A stretch of DNA of 64,000 nt, from contig NZ_JAMLDX010000001.1 in the NCBI RefSeq assembly GCF_024211275.1, positions 186,001-250,000 on the forward strand. Reading direction: 5' to 3'. The stretch comes from Sphingomonas tagetis. Lineage in GTDB: Bacteria > Pseudomonadota > Alphaproteobacteria > Sphingomonadales > Sphingomonadaceae. The translations under genes were made by a program, and so were the position numbers. The notes beneath the pieces are model-generated. The model was given only the letters and a program-made list of their open reading frames with translations, was not told the DNA's origin and did not search any database. Shown here piece by piece: positions 29,511-39,834 of this stretch (its first letter is position 1; each line of letters starts with the position of its first letter).

Positions 29511-29770
29511 TGGACTTCGACGATCAGTTGCGCCGCTACTTCGGCACAGCCGATCTTGCGGCGATCCCGCCCGCCGCGCTGGACGCCGGCGCGGAGCGGA
29601 TGCGCGTCGATCTCGGACTCGAACAGGACCGCGCGCGCCGGTTCGCCTTGTGGGCCGTGCTGCACATGCTCGGCGCCGCACCCGATCTGGACGTCGCGTT
29701 CGAGAATGCGGCCGACCGCGAGGCGGCGCGCAACTTCATGGACCTGACCGCGCCGCCGCGCGAGGAATGA
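29510..29770 (+). CDS. Conserved hypothetical protein (86 aa)
   Basis: A small acidic, alpha-helical protein whose ATG shares the last base of the rmuC stop (TAATG). The sequence has alternating charged and hydrophobic residues (ERMRVDLGLEQDRARRFALWAVLHMLG, in parts) and no signal peptide or membrane helix. I do not recognise a family. The tight coupling to rmuC and high codon-position bias support a real gene, and a cytoplasmic accessory role is possible but unproven. A tRNA-Cys gene on the opposite strand begins 13 bases after the stop. Confidence 0.65.
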   Translation: MDFDDQLRRYFGTADLAAIPPAALDAGAERMRVDLGLEQDRARRFALWAVLHMLGAAPDLDVAFENAADREAARNFMDLTAPPREE

Positions 29771-29783
29771 CCATGAAGGAAGC

Positions 29784-29857
29784 TGGAGGCCCGAGCCGGA
29801 ATCGAACCGGCGTGCAAGGATTTGCAGTCCTCTGCGTAACCACTCCGCCATCGGGCC
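29784..29857 (-). tRNA. tRNA-Cys (GCA)
   Basis: On the minus strand the cloverleaf starts GGCCCGATGGCGGAGTGG and ends with the T arm GGTTCGATTCC, acceptor TCGGGCC, discriminator T and encoded CCA. The anticodon loop CTGCAAA gives GCA. Acceptor bases pair 7 of 7, and the U discriminator is the known identity element for CysRS. The gene is 74 bases long including CCA. Confidence 0.95.
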
Positions 29858-30025
29858 GTCTGGAGCGAGTGCGGGCAGATGCGCGGGGCCGCGATTGATG
29901 TCAACCGCTGTTGCGAAAATTGCGCGTCGTGTCGCTTGGCGTGCGCCGCAGCACAGGATAGAAGCGCGACGAACGACTAACTGTGTTGCACGACTAATAC
30001 GGTTGTGCGAGAAGGCGGAGTGACA

Positions 30026-30685
30026 ATGACCGCAACTGCCCCGGCCCTCGATCTGCAAGCCGCCCGCCACTCGATGGTGGCGAGCCAGCTGCGCACCAGC
30101 GGCGTCAGCGACGCCCGCGTCGTCGCGGCGATGGCGCAGGTCGAACGCGAGAAATTCCTCCCCGAATCGCAGCGCGCCTTGGCCTATCGCGACCGCTCGC
30201 TGCCGCTCGGCAACGGGCGTGCGCAGAACCCGCCGCTGGCGACCGGCCTGCTGCTGACCGAAGCCGCGATCAAGCCGGGCGATGCCGTGCTCGTGATTGG
30301 CGTGGCCGGCGGCTACACCGCCGCGGTCGCGGCCCGGCTCGCAACCCGTGTCGTCGCGGTCGAGAGCGACGGCGAGCTGGCTTCCGCCGCCCGCACGGCG
30401 CTCGGCGACATGGCGGAAGTGGTCGAGGCCCCGCTCGCCGAGGGCGCGCCGGCAAATGCACCCTATGACGTCCTCGTGGTCGACGGCGCGGTCGAGCAGC
30501 TGCCCGATGCGCTGATCGAGCAGGTCAGGCCGGGCGGGCGAATCGTGACGGGCGTGGCCGACCGCGGCGTCACGCGCCTGGCGTCGGGTATCCGCACGGA
30601 GGCGGGCTATGGCCTGTCGCCATTCGTCGACAGCGAATGCGTCGTGCTGCCGGGCTTCGAGCGTCCGCGCGGTTTCCAGTTCTGA
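30026..30685 (+). CDS. Protein-L-isoaspartate O-methyltransferase family protein
   Basis: A SAM-dependent methyltransferase related to Pcm, which marks isoaspartyl residues for repair. It has MVASQLRTSGVSDARVVAAMAQVEREKFLPE at the N-terminus, the SAM loop VLVIGVAGGYTAAVAARL (a diverged form of the usual GTGSGY), and VVDGAVEQLP. The start ATG 30026 has GGCGGAG upstream. The 219-residue length fits the subgroup that sits before TolC genes in alphaproteobacteria. Divergence in the SAM loop makes the true substrate uncertain. Two ACGACTAA repeats, 17 bases apart at 29973 and 29990, lie in the promoter region. Confidence 0.85.
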   Translation: MTATAPALDLQAARHSMVASQLRTSGVSDARVVAAMAQVEREKFLPESQRALAYRDRSLPLGNGRAQNPPLATGLLLTEAAIKPGDAVLVIGVAGGYTAAVAARLATRVVAVESDGELASAARTALGDMAEVVEAPLAEGAPANAPYDVLVVDGAVEQLPDALIEQVRPGGRIVTGVADRGVTRLASGIRTEAGYGLSPFVDSECVVLPGFERPRGFQF

Positions 30686-30702
30686 GAGAGATGCAGCCAA
30701 TC

Positions 30703-32205
30703 ATGCGACTGAGCCACTTCCTCGCCGGCGTCAGCGCCGCCGGCCTCGCGCTGCCTGCGATCGCGCAGGCCCAGGCGCCCGCCGCAGTGCAGGCGCCCGC
30801 GCCGACCGAGACGCTGCGCGAGGCGATGGTCAAGGCCTACAACACCAACCCCGACATCACCGGCGAGCGCGCCAATCTGCGTGCCACCGACGAGACGGTA
30901 CCGATCGCCCGCGCCGCCGGGCTGCCCGGTGTCAATTCCAGCGCCAGCTACAACGAGAATCTCTATGACAGCGACGGGTCCGGCGTGGGTTCGCCCCGCA
31001 CCGGCGCCGCGGGCGTCAGTCTGAGCGTTCCGGTCTTTTCGGGTGGGGCGGTGCGCAACTCCATCCGCGCCGCCGAAACTCGTGTCGAAGCCGGCCGTGC
31101 CGGGCTGCGCACAGCCGAGACGCAATTGTTCAGCGACGTCGTCGCGGCCTATCTCGACGTGCTTCGCGACGAATCAATCGTTCGCCTCAACCAGCAGAAT
31201 GCCCGCGTGCTCGGCGTCAATTTGCAGGCGACGCGCGACCGGTTCGAGGTCGGCGACCTGACTCGCACCGACGTCGCCCAGTCCGAAGCGCGGCTCGCCA
31301 TTTCGGAGAGCCAGCTGCGCGGCGCCGAGGCGCAGCTGATCAGCAGCCGCGAGAACTATATCCGCATCGTTGGCACGCCGCCCGGCGTGCTCGCGCCGCC
31401 GCCGCCGCTGCCCAACCTGCCGGTCAATCCCGACCAGGCGGTGCAGGTCGCGCTTGCGGAAAACCCGTCGCTCGATGCCGCGAGCAAGCTGCGTGATGCC
31501 TCGGCCTATGACGTCAATGTGGCGCGGGCCAGCCGCTTGCCGCAGGTCAGCGTCGGCGTCGGCGGGGATTATTACAACCGCTTCGGTGGCGTCGGGACCG
31601 CGGGCCGTCTCGCGGGCCTCGCCAATGACGGCTTCGCGACCTCGGCGGGCGTGAACTTGACGCTGCCGCTGTTCCAGGGCGGCCGTCCGGCGGCGCAGGT
31701 GCGTCAGGCGCAGGCGCGCCAGTCGGCGGCGATCGAACAGGTCACCGCGACCGAACGCGGCGTGATTGCGCAGACCCGCTCGGCCTTCGCGGTGTATCAG
31801 TCCGCATTGCGGGTGATCGAGAGCAGCAAGCTTGCGGTCAGCGCCAACCGGCTAAGCCTGGAGGGCGTGCGCGCCGAGAACAGCGTGGGCACGCGCACCA
31901 TCCTCGACATCCTCAACGCCGAGCAGGAACTGCTCAATTCGCAGGTCCAACTCGTCCAGGCCGAGCGCGACGCCTATGTCGCCGGCTTTGCGGTGCTGGC
32001 CGCGATGGGCCGCGCCGAGGCGCAGGATCTGGGCCTCGACGGCGGGCCGCTCTACGACCCGCTGGCCAATTACAACCGCGTCCGCCGCAGCATTTCGGAC
32101 TGGCGCGACAATCCCAAGCCGCAGGCCGAAGCGACTCGCACGACCGGCAGCCCGGCACAGACGCCGGCGGTTTCCGGGCCGGTCGATCCGGTAAATCCGC
32201 GCTAA
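30703..32205 (+). CDS. tolC: TolC family outer membrane channel protein
   Basis: An outer-membrane, trimeric tunnel protein that joins inner-membrane pumps or type I secretion systems. A signal peptide ends near AIAQAQ. Two outer membrane efflux repeats follow, with coiled-coil stretches such as ETRVEAGRAGLRTAETQLFSDVVAAYLDVLRDE, and the GVGTRT/SVGTRTILDILNAEQELL block typical of the second repeat. The length of about 500 residues is normal. Start choice lies between ATG 30703 (MRLSHF, preferred for the signal peptide) and ATG 30691. The upstream methyltransferase is a conserved neighbour. No export ATPase or adaptor is close by. Confidence 0.9.
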   Translation: MRLSHFLAGVSAAGLALPAIAQAQAPAAVQAPAPTETLREAMVKAYNTNPDITGERANLRATDETVPIARAAGLPGVNSSASYNENLYDSDGSGVGSPRTGAAGVSLSVPVFSGGAVRNSIRAAETRVEAGRAGLRTAETQLFSDVVAAYLDVLRDESIVRLNQQNARVLGVNLQATRDRFEVGDLTRTDVAQSEARLAISESQLRGAEAQLISSRENYIRIVGTPPGVLAPPPPLPNLPVNPDQAVQVALAENPSLDAASKLRDASAYDVNVARASRLPQVSVGVGGDYYNRFGGVGTAGRLAGLANDGFATSAGVNLTLPLFQGGRPAAQVRQAQARQSAAIEQVTATERGVIAQTRSAFAVYQSALRVIESSKLAVSANRLSLEGVRAENSVGTRTILDILNAEQELLNSQVQLVQAERDAYVAGFAVLAAMGRAEAQDLGLDGGPLYDPLANYNRVRRSISDWRDNPKPQAEATRTTGSPAQTPAVSGPVDPVNPR

Positions 32206-32273
32206 AGGTTGACAGCGGCCCGGATAATCCGACAGGTGATGGCTTCGGAACATCCCTAACGCGGGAATGACGA

Positions 32274-32720
32274 ATGGGGGACATCAGTAACGAACCGTCG
32301 ATGGAGGACATTCTGTCCTCGATCAAACGGATCATCGCCGAGGAAGGCGAAAGCGCCGCGACGGGCCGCCCCCGCCGCGCTGCCCGGGCGGCTGCGCCCA
32401 TGCCTCAGGATGACGAGATTCTCGAGTTGAGCGAGCCGGCTCCCTCCGAACCCCCTCAGCCCGCCGCAGCGCCCGCGCCGGTAGCCACCGCGCCCGCCGA
32501 ACCGATTCTCTCGCCGGTCACCGCCGAAGCGACCCGCGGCCCGCTCGAGCAGTTGTCGCGGATGATCGTGAAGCCCGATGTGGCGGGCAGCGACACGCTG
32601 GAAGGCATGGTGCGCGACATGCTCCGCCCGATGCTGCGCGAATGGCTCGACGCCAATCTGCCGCGGATGGTCGAGGACATGGTCCAGCGCGAGATCACGC
32701 GGATCACCAGCCGCAGCTGA
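32274..32720 (+). CDS. popZ: PopZ-like polar organizing protein (DUF2497)
   Basis: A 148-residue acidic protein with PopZ architecture. The short N-terminal helix SMEDILSSIKRIIAEE is the partner-binding region. It is followed by a disordered Pro/Ala/Glu-rich linker (about residues 27-85) and a C-terminal helical oligomerisation region with MVRDMLRPMLREWLDANLPRMVEDMVQREITRI. In Caulobacter PopZ forms a polar condensate anchoring the chromosome origin. The linker here is short. The position immediately before valS matches the conserved alphaproteobacterial order and supports the call. It begins 68 bases after the tolC stop. Confidence 0.85.
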   Translation: MGDISNEPSMEDILSSIKRIIAEEGESAATGRPRRAARAAAPMPQDDEILELSEPAPSEPPQPAAAPAPVATAPAEPILSPVTAEATRGPLEQLSRMIVKPDVAGSDTLEGMVRDMLRPMLREWLDANLPRMVEDMVQREITRITSRS

Positions 32721-32756
32721 TCTTGCCATCATGGCTCCTCCCGTTAAGGGCGAGGC

Positions 32757-35579
32757 ATGAGCGAGCTTCCCAAGACCTTCGACCCCGCCGACATCGAATC
32801 GCGCTGGTATGCGCATTGGGAGGCGAACGGCCTGTTCCGCCCCGACCGCCCCGGCGCCGAGCCGTGGACGATCGTCAACCCGCCGCCCAACGTCACCGGC
32901 TCGCTGCATATCGGCCATGCGCTCGACAACACGCTGCAGGACATCCTCGTCCGCCATGCGCGGCTGAAGGGCAAGGATGCGCGCTGGGTGGTGGGCATGG
33001 ACCATGCCGGCATCGCCACGCAGATGGTGGTCGAGCGCCAGCTCAACGCACAGCAGCAGAAGCGCACCGACTTCAGCCGCGAGGCATTCGTCGAGAAGGT
33101 GTGGCAGTGGAAGGCCGAGAGCGGCGGCGCGATCACCGGGCAGCTGCGGCGGCTGGGCTGTTCGATGGACTGGTCGGACGAGCGCTTCACGATGGACGAA
33201 GGCTTCTCCAAGGCCGTCCTCAAGGTGTTCGTCGAGCTCTACAAGCAGGGCCTGCTCTACCGCGACAAAAGGCTGGTGAACTGGGATCCGGGCCTTGGCA
33301 CCGCGATCAGCGACCTCGAGGTCGAGACGACCGACGTCAAGGGCGGCTTCTGGCACCTCAAATACCCGCTGGCGGACGGCAGCGGCTTTATTCAGGTCGC
33401 GACCACGCGGCCCGAGACGATGCTGGCCGATATGGCGGTGGCGGTGCATCCGTCGGACGAGCGCTATGCCGCGATGGTCGGCAAGCAGGTCAGGTTGCCG
33501 ATCACCGGCCGTCTGATCCCGATCATTACCGACGAACATGCCGATCCCGAGCTGGGCTCGGGCGCGGTGAAGATCACCCCGGGGCATGATTTCAACGACT
33601 TCGAGGTCGGCAAGCGCGCCGGAATCAAGGCAGGCGACATGCTCAACATGCTCGATGCCAAGGCGAACATCACGCAGACCGCCGACGGGCTGATCCCCGA
33701 CGAGCTGATCGGGATGGAGCGGTTCGCCGCGCGCAAGCGGGTGGTCGAACTGCTCAAGGAAGCGGGTTTCCTGATCCCGCATGTCGACAAGGACGGCAAC
33801 GAGCATGACGCCGAACCGCGCACCATCGCGACGCCGTTCGGCGACCGCTCGGGCGTGGTGATCGAGCCGTGGCTGACCGACCAATGGTATGTCGATGCCG
33901 CGACGCTGGCCAAACCGGCGATCGATGCAGTGCGCTCGGGCGCGACGAAGATCGTGCCGAAGACCTGGGAAAAGACCTATTTCAACTGGATGGAGAACAT
34001 CCAGCCGTGGTGTGTCAGCCGCCAGCTGTGGTGGGGCCATCGGATTCCGGCGTGGTTTGGGCCTTTGAAAAGAGAAGATGGATCGCTTGTAGAGGGAAGG
34101 CTCCAAAGACAGATCTTCGTTGCTGAGAACGAAGAGGAAGCTCGCTCGCAGGCCAAAGTATACTATGGAAGCGATTGGACCGTCGAGTTCTCTGACGTCC
34201 CAGCGTATTCTTTGGACGAAGACGGCAAGCCGCGCTTTGTCTTTGAAGCTAGTACAGAGAGAGTTTGTCATCTCCAGCGTGACCCTGACGTCCTCGACAC
34301 CTGGTTCTCCTCGGCGCTGTGGCCGTTCGCGACGATCGGCTGGCCGGAAAGCGGCGATGCGGCGCTGGGTGGGCGTTATCCCAATGACGTGCTGATCTCG
34401 GGCTTCGACATCCTGTTCTTCTGGGATGCGCGGATGATGATGCAGGGTTTGCACTTCATGAAAGAGGTGCCGTTCAAGACCCTGTATCTCCACGGGCTTG
34501 TCCGCGCTGCCGATGGGCAGAAGATGTCCAAGTCGAAGGGCAATGTGGTCGATCCGCTGGGGCTGATCGACCAATATGGCGCGGATGCGCTGCGCTTCTT
34601 CATGGCGGCGATGGAAAGCCAGGGCCGCGACGTGAAGATGGATGAGAAGCGGGTCGAGGGGTATCGCAACTTCGCGACCAAGCTGTGGAACGCGGCGCGC
34701 TTCGCCCAGTCGAACGGCATCCGCGCGAGCGAGCAGATCGAGCCGCCCGCCGCCACGCTGGCGGTCAACAAATGGATCATCGCCGAGACGGTGCAGACGG
34801 TGCAGGCGATGGACCTCGCCTTTGCCGACTATCGCTTCGACGAGGCGGCGAACGCGATCTACCAGTTCACCTGGAGCCGCTTCTGCGACTGGTATCTCGA
34901 GCTGATCAAGCCGGTGCTGCAGACCGAAGGCGCTGAGGGTGCCGACGAGACGCGGGTGGTGGCGGGCTGGGTGCTCGACCAGATCCAGGTGCTGCTGCAC
35001 CCGTTCATGCCGTTCATCACCGAGGAGCTGTGGTCGAAGCTGGGCGAGCGGCCCGACTATCCGCTGATCACCGCGAAATGGCCGATGGCCGATGCGCGGG
35101 CGCTCGATCCGGAGGCGGTGAAGGAAATCGACTGGCTGATCCGGCTGGTGAGCGAGTTGCGCGCCGCGCGGACCGAGCTGAACGTCCCGCCCGGAGCGCG
35201 GCTGCCGCTGCATGTCCGCGACGCCCATGGCGACACGCTGGAGCGGCTGGAGCGGCAGCATGCCGTGCTGGGCCGTCTGGCGCGGGTCGATCGTGCCGCC
35301 GGCGATGCGCCTGCGGGCGGCGCGTTGCAGATCGTGGTCGATGAGGCGACCTTCGTCCTTCCGCTGGAAGGTGTGATCGACCTCGACGCCGAGCGTGCCC
35401 GCCTGACCAAAGCGATCGGCGCGGCGGAGAAGGAGCGCGACAGCCTCAACGCCCGCCTGTCCAATCCGGCCTTTGCCGAGAAGGCGAAGCCCGAGGCGGT
35501 GGAGAAGGCGCGGGCGGACCATGCCGAGAAGTCCGCCGAGGCGGCGCGGCTTCAGGCGGCGTTGGGGCGGCTGGGTTAA
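32757..35579 (+). CDS. valS: Valyl-tRNA synthetase
   Basis: A class I synthetase that charges tRNA-Val. It has the HIGH motif at residues 51-54 (LHIGHAL), the editing (CP1) domain at about 190-340, KMSKS at 589-593, and the C-terminal coiled-coil arm in the last 65 residues. At 940 residues it is somewhat longer than I would expect for sphingomonads. Between [10 protein letters not shown] and [16 protein letters not shown], about residues 436-511 are encoded by distinctly lower-GC DNA using codons such as AGA, GGA, GTA and TCT, unlike the rest of the gene. The frame is intact, so the enzyme is presumably functional. The segment looks acquired by recombination or insertion. Confidence 0.96.
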   Translation: MSELPKTFDPADIESRWYAHWEANGLFRPDRPGAEPWTIVNPPPNVTGSLHIGHALDNTLQDILVRHARLKGKDARWVVGMDHAGIATQMVVERQLNAQQQKRTDFSREAFVEKVWQWKAESGGAITGQLRRLGCSMDWSDERFTMDEGFSKAVLKVFVELYKQGLLYRDKRLVNWDPGLGTAISDLEVETTDVKGGFWHLKYPLADGSGFIQVATTRPETMLADMAVAVHPSDERYAAMVGKQVRLPITGRLIPIITDEHADPELGSGAVKITPGHDFNDFEVGKRAGIKAGDMLNMLDAKANITQTADGLIPDELIGMERFAARKRVVELLKEAGFLIPHVDKDGNEHDAEPRTIATPFGDRSGVVIEPWLTDQWYVDAATLAKPAIDAVRSGATKIVPKTWEKTYFNWMENIQPWCVSRQLWWGHRIPAWFGPLKREDGSLVEGRLQRQIFVAENEEEARSQAKVYYGSDWTVEFSDVPAYSLDEDGKPRFVFEASTERVCHLQRDPDVLDTWFSSALWPFATIGWPESGDAALGGRYPNDVLISGFDILFFWDARMMMQGLHFMKEVPFKTLYLHGLVRAADGQKMSKSKGNVVDPLGLIDQYGADALRFFMAAMESQGRDVKMDEKRVEGYRNFATKLWNAARFAQSNGIRASEQIEPPAATLAVNKWIIAETVQTVQAMDLAFADYRFDEAANAIYQFTWSRFCDWYLELIKPVLQTEGAEGADETRVVAGWVLDQIQVLLHPFMPFITEELWSKLGERPDYPLITAKWPMADARALDPEAVKEIDWLIRLVSELRAARTELNVPPGARLPLHVRDAHGDTLERLERQHAVLGRLARVDRAAGDAPAGGALQIVVDEATFVLPLEGVIDLDAERARLTKAIGAAEKERDSLNARLSNPAFAEKAKPEAVEKARADHAEKSAEAARLQAALGRLG

Positions 35580-35629
35580 GGACCGCGATAGCCGAAGCTC
35601 GACTGATTTCGTGGCGTGGTCGATGGGCA

Positions 35630-35650
35630 CGGTTGACGAAGTTGACAGTT
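35630..35650 (+). repeat. Shared GTTGAC-GAA-GTTGAC box, copy B
   Basis: Twenty-one bases starting CGGTTGACGAAG and ending TTGACAGTT are identical to the minus strand at 28090-28110. The core is a direct repeat of GTTGAC separated by GAA. It opens the 386-base region between valS and hemB, which contains no gene. Confidence 0.75.
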
Positions 35651-35671
35651 TTGCGGGGTTTCCGGGCGGAA

Positions 35672-35775
35672 ACGACCGCGAAGCGACCATGAGGCGCCTG
35701 CAACGCGACACCTTCGCGACGACGGCGCGACACCCGCGCGACATTGGCGCGACGACCACGCGACGGGTATGCGAC
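35672..35775 (+). repeat. 11-bp phased GCGAC(A/G)-N5 array, copy B
   Basis: GCGAC starts at 35683, 35705, 35716, 35727, 35738, 35749, 35760 and 35771, with degenerate units in the same register at 35672 (ACGAC) and 35694 (GCGCC). Every interval is a multiple of 11 bases. The sixth base is A or G and the following five vary. Weak in-phase units continue to about 35819. This occupies most of the valS-hemB intergenic region and mirrors the array before rmuC. Confidence 0.85.
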
Positions 35776-35896
35776 ACCGGCGGTTCGCTCACGCGCCGGT
35801 GACGCGCCAGCGAAGCAACCGGACGGTCGGGCAAATCAGGAGGGAAGGCGTCCCGGGCGAGCATGGGACGGACCAGATATCGCGAAACCAGTGCTG

Positions 35897-36955
<1,059 letters not shown>

Positions 36956-36967
36956 CCGGGGCTGCCG

Positions 36968-37516
36968 ATGATCGAGACTGAACGCCTGTTGCTGCGCCCC
37001 TGGCGTGAAGCGGACAAGCCCGTATTCCACGCGCTGGTCAACACGCCGCGCATGATGGAGCATTTCGGCGGACCGGTACCGCAGGCGAAGCATGACCTGA
37101 TCCTCGACCGCCAGATGGCGCAGCAGGCGCTGCACGGCCATTGCATGTGGGCGGTGGAATTGCGCGCGACGGGCGAGCTGGCCGGGGTGTGCGGGCTGCG
37201 CACCGGGGGACATCCGGGCACGCCGGTCCTCGAGGAGCTGGAGATCGGCTGGCGGATCGGCGAGGCGCATTGGGGCAAGGGCATCGCGCGCGAGGCGGCG
37301 CAGGCGAGCATGGCGTGGGGCTGGGCCAATACCGACCGGCCGCGCATCGCGGCGTGGACCGTGGCCGGCAACACCCGTTCATGGGGGCTGATGGAGCGGC
37401 TCGGCATGCAGCGGCGCGCCGATCTCGATTTTCACCACCCCGATTACGCCGCGGACGACCCAATGGGCGCGCTGATCGTCTATGCGATCGACCGCCCGGG
37501 ATCGGCGCTTGCATGA
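36968..37516 (+). CDS. GNAT family N-acetyltransferase (RimJ/RimL-like)
   Basis: A 182-residue acetyltransferase of the Acetyltransf_3 type. The start IETERLLLRPWREADKPVFHALVNTPRMM is characteristic, the acetyl-CoA loop is in EIGWRIGEAHWGKGIAREAAQASM, and NTRSWGLMERLGMQRRADLDF is the typical C-terminal strand and helix. Members acetylate ribosomal proteins, amino acids or other small amines; the substrate here cannot be named. It starts 12 bases after hemB and may share its transcript. Confidence 0.88.
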   Translation: MIETERLLLRPWREADKPVFHALVNTPRMMEHFGGPVPQAKHDLILDRQMAQQALHGHCMWAVELRATGELAGVCGLRTGGHPGTPVLEELEIGWRIGEAHWGKGIAREAAQASMAWGWANTDRPRIAAWTVAGNTRSWGLMERLGMQRRADLDFHHPDYAADDPMGALIVYAIDRPGSALA

Positions 37517-37568
37517 TCGTTGCGGCTCCAGCATCACCGCGTCCGGTCTGCGTGAAGAGGGGAAGGCG

Positions 37569-39827
37569 ATGAGCGCCGAAGCAATCGCCGAACCTGACGA
37601 CGAGGCGCCGGCGGCGGCGCGCGGCATGATCGGGCCGCTGTTCGTCGCGACGATCCTGCTCGGCAGCTTCCTGCTGTTTCTGGTCCAGCCGATGGTGGCG
37701 CGGATGGCATTGCCGCGGCTCGGCGGCGCGCCCGCGGTGTGGAACAGCGCGATGCTGGTCTATCAGGCGCTGCTGCTCGGCGGTTATGCCTATGCCCATT
37801 GGCTGGGCCGGGTGCCGTTGCGGCGGCAGGCGATGATCCATCTCGGCGTGCTGGCGGCGGCGGCCTTGTGGCTGCCGCTGGGGCTGATGGCGATGGAGAT
37901 GCCGGCGGATGCCGAGCCGGCGGTATGGGTGCCGTGGCTGCTCGGCGCATCGATCGGGCCGCTGTTCTTCGCGGTCTCGGCGCAGGCGCCGCTGTTGCAG
38001 CGCTGGTTCGCGGCAGCGTCGGGCGGGCGCGATCCCTATGCGCTCTATGCCGCATCGAACGTCGGCAGCTTTGGCGGGCTGATCGCCTATCCGCTGCTGG
38101 TCGAGCCCGGGCTGGCGCTCAAGGGCCAGAGCTGGCTGTGGACCGCGGGCTATGTGCTGGTGTTCGTCACCGTGGCCGCCTGCGCGCTGCTGTTGCCGCG
38201 CAAGGCCGCCGACGAGCCGCATGTCCATGCGACGAGCGCGCCGCCGTCGCGCCGCCGCGTTGCGCACTGGATCGCGCTGGCGTTCGTGCCGTCGGGGCTG
38301 ATGCTCGCGACGTCCAGCTTCCTGACCACCGATATCGTCGCGGTGCCGATGCTGTGGGTGCTGCCGCTCGGCCTCTATCTGCTGAGCTTCACCATCGCCT
38401 TCGCCACGCGCCGCGGCCCGGCGGAAGTGCTGACCAAATTCGCGCCGGTCACGATCCTGATGTTCGGCGGGCTGATGATCGCGGGCAACCACGACAATCC
38501 CGCGCTCAACGCGGTGATGGCGCTGGGCCTGCTGTTCATGGCGGCGGTGGCGCTGCACACGCGGATGTACGATCTGCGGCCCGAACCCGACCGGCTGACC
38601 GGCTTCTATCTGGCGATGTCGGTGGGCGGGGCGCTGGGCGGGGTGTTCGCCGGGCTGATCGCACCGATCCTGTTCGACTGGACGTGGGAATATCCGATCC
38701 TGATCCTCGCCGCCGGACTGCTGGTGCCGCAAAGCTTCCTGCTGCCGCCGGTGGCGCGGCTGTGGCGAGCCGAAGGGCAGGGGTATCGCATCCGCGTGCT
38801 GGCGGTGGCGCTTGCGGTCGCGCTGGTGGTGTGGTTCGGGCTGTTCGGGCAGGCGGAGGTGCTGGGCGGCACGTCGCTCGGCATCCTCTATCTGGTGATC
38901 GCGGCGGTCGGCATGCTGGCGGTTGGCGCGCGGCTGCCGTTCATGATCGTGCTGGCGGGCGCGCTGTTCCTGTTCGGCGGCTATCGCTCGCTGGCGATGA
39001 GCTGGCAGGGGGACATCCGCACGCGCAGCTATTTCGGGGTCTATACGATCACCGATCTGCCGACGCAGAAGCGGCTGGCGCATGGCACGACCCTTCATGG
39101 CGTGCAGCTCAAGGGCGGGGCGGACAAGCTGCGCACGCCGACCACCTATTATGTGCCGGGTTCAGGCGTCGGGCAGGCGATGGGCGTGCTCGGCGAGCTG
39201 TATGGCGCGTCGGCGCGGGTCGGCGTGGTCGGGCTGGGGACCGGCACGCTCGCTTGCTACGCGCAGCCGGGGCAGAGCTGGCGCTTCTACGAGATCGATC
39301 CGGCGGTGGTCAGGCTCGCGAGCGGGCCGTTCCGCTTCCTCGAGCAATGTCTGCCGGGCGCGAATGTGGTGATCGGCGATGCGCGGCTGCGGCTGGCCGA
39401 GGCGCCGGGGGAGAGCCTCGACCTGTTGGTGCTCGACGCCTTTTCGTCCGACGCGGTGCCGATGCACCTGATGACGCTCGAGGCGTTTCGTACCTATGAC
39501 CGCGTGCTGGCGAAGAACGGGCTGCTGCTGGTGCATATCTCGAACCGCTTCCTGTCGCTGGAGCCAGTGGTCGAGGCGGCGGCGCGGGCGGGCGGCTGGC
39601 ACGCCGCTGGCCTCACTTACTCGCCGTCGCTGAGCGAGAAGTTCGACGAGGCTGCGACGTCGGACTGGATCGCGCTGTCACGCTCGCCCGAGGCGCTCGC
39701 GAAGGTGCAGGCGGGGGGCGGCGAGTGGCGCAAGCTGCGCACGGCACCGGGCTTTACGGCGTGGACCGACGACTATGCGACGATCCTGCCGGTGCTGCGC
39801 GCGCTAAACGACGATCTGCCGGATTAG
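37569..39827 (+). CDS. Membrane-embedded spermidine-synthase-like protein
   Basis: A 752-residue fusion of a multi-pass membrane part (about residues 18-490, roughly 12-14 hydrophobic helices) and a C-terminal cytoplasmic domain resembling spermidine synthases (about 510-745). The methyltransferase-like loop is VGVVGLGTGTLACYA, followed by FYEIDPAVVRLA and DARLRLAEAPGESLDLLVLDAFSSDAVPMHL. This layout is widespread in proteobacteria and often annotated as fused MFS/spermidine synthase, but the reaction is not established to my knowledge. The ATG at 37569 follows GGGGAAGG. An earlier open-frame start at 37482 overlaps the acetyltransferase gene. Confidence 0.85.
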   Translation: MSAEAIAEPDDEAPAAARGMIGPLFVATILLGSFLLFLVQPMVARMALPRLGGAPAVWNSAMLVYQALLLGGYAYAHWLGRVPLRRQAMIHLGVLAAAALWLPLGLMAMEMPADAEPAVWVPWLLGASIGPLFFAVSAQAPLLQRWFAAASGGRDPYALYAASNVGSFGGLIAYPLLVEPGLALKGQSWLWTAGYVLVFVTVAACALLLPRKAADEPHVHATSAPPSRRRVAHWIALAFVPSGLMLATSSFLTTDIVAVPMLWVLPLGLYLLSFTIAFATRRGPAEVLTKFAPVTILMFGGLMIAGNHDNPALNAVMALGLLFMAAVALHTRMYDLRPEPDRLTGFYLAMSVGGALGGVFAGLIAPILFDWTWEYPILILAAGLLVPQSFLLPPVARLWRAEGQGYRIRVLAVALAVALVVWFGLFGQAEVLGGTSLGILYLVIAAVGMLAVGARLPFMIVLAGALFLFGGYRSLAMSWQGDIRTRSYFGVYTITDLPTQKRLAHGTTLHGVQLKGGADKLRTPTTYYVPGSGVGQAMGVLGELYGASARVGVVGLGTGTLACYAQPGQSWRFYEIDPAVVRLASGPFRFLEQCLPGANVVIGDARLRLAEAPGESLDLLVLDAFSSDAVPMHLMTLEAFRTYDRVLAKNGLLLVHISNRFLSLEPVVEAAARAGGWHAAGLTYSPSLSEKFDEAATSDWIALSRSPEALAKVQAGGGEWRKLRTAPGFTAWTDDYATILPVLRALNDDLPD

Positions 39828-39834
39828 GCGGGCC

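Noticed and set aside
29973..29997. ACGACTAA direct repeat (17-base period) before the Pcm-like gene as an operator
   Set aside because: Only two copies, no known consensus, and not placed clearly relative to a promoter; kept as a note only.
32209..32230. TTGACA followed by GATAAT as a popZ promoter
   Set aside because: The two hexamers are separated by only 8 bases, too close for a sigma-70 type promoter.
35672..35819. Phased GCGAC array considered as a CRISPR array
   Set aside because: Units are 11 bases with a 5-6 base core, far too short for repeats and spacers, and no cas genes are present.
37038..39098. 686-codon minus-strand frame over the acetyltransferase and membrane protein
   Set aside because: Gln/Arg/His-rich composition typical of an antisense shadow.
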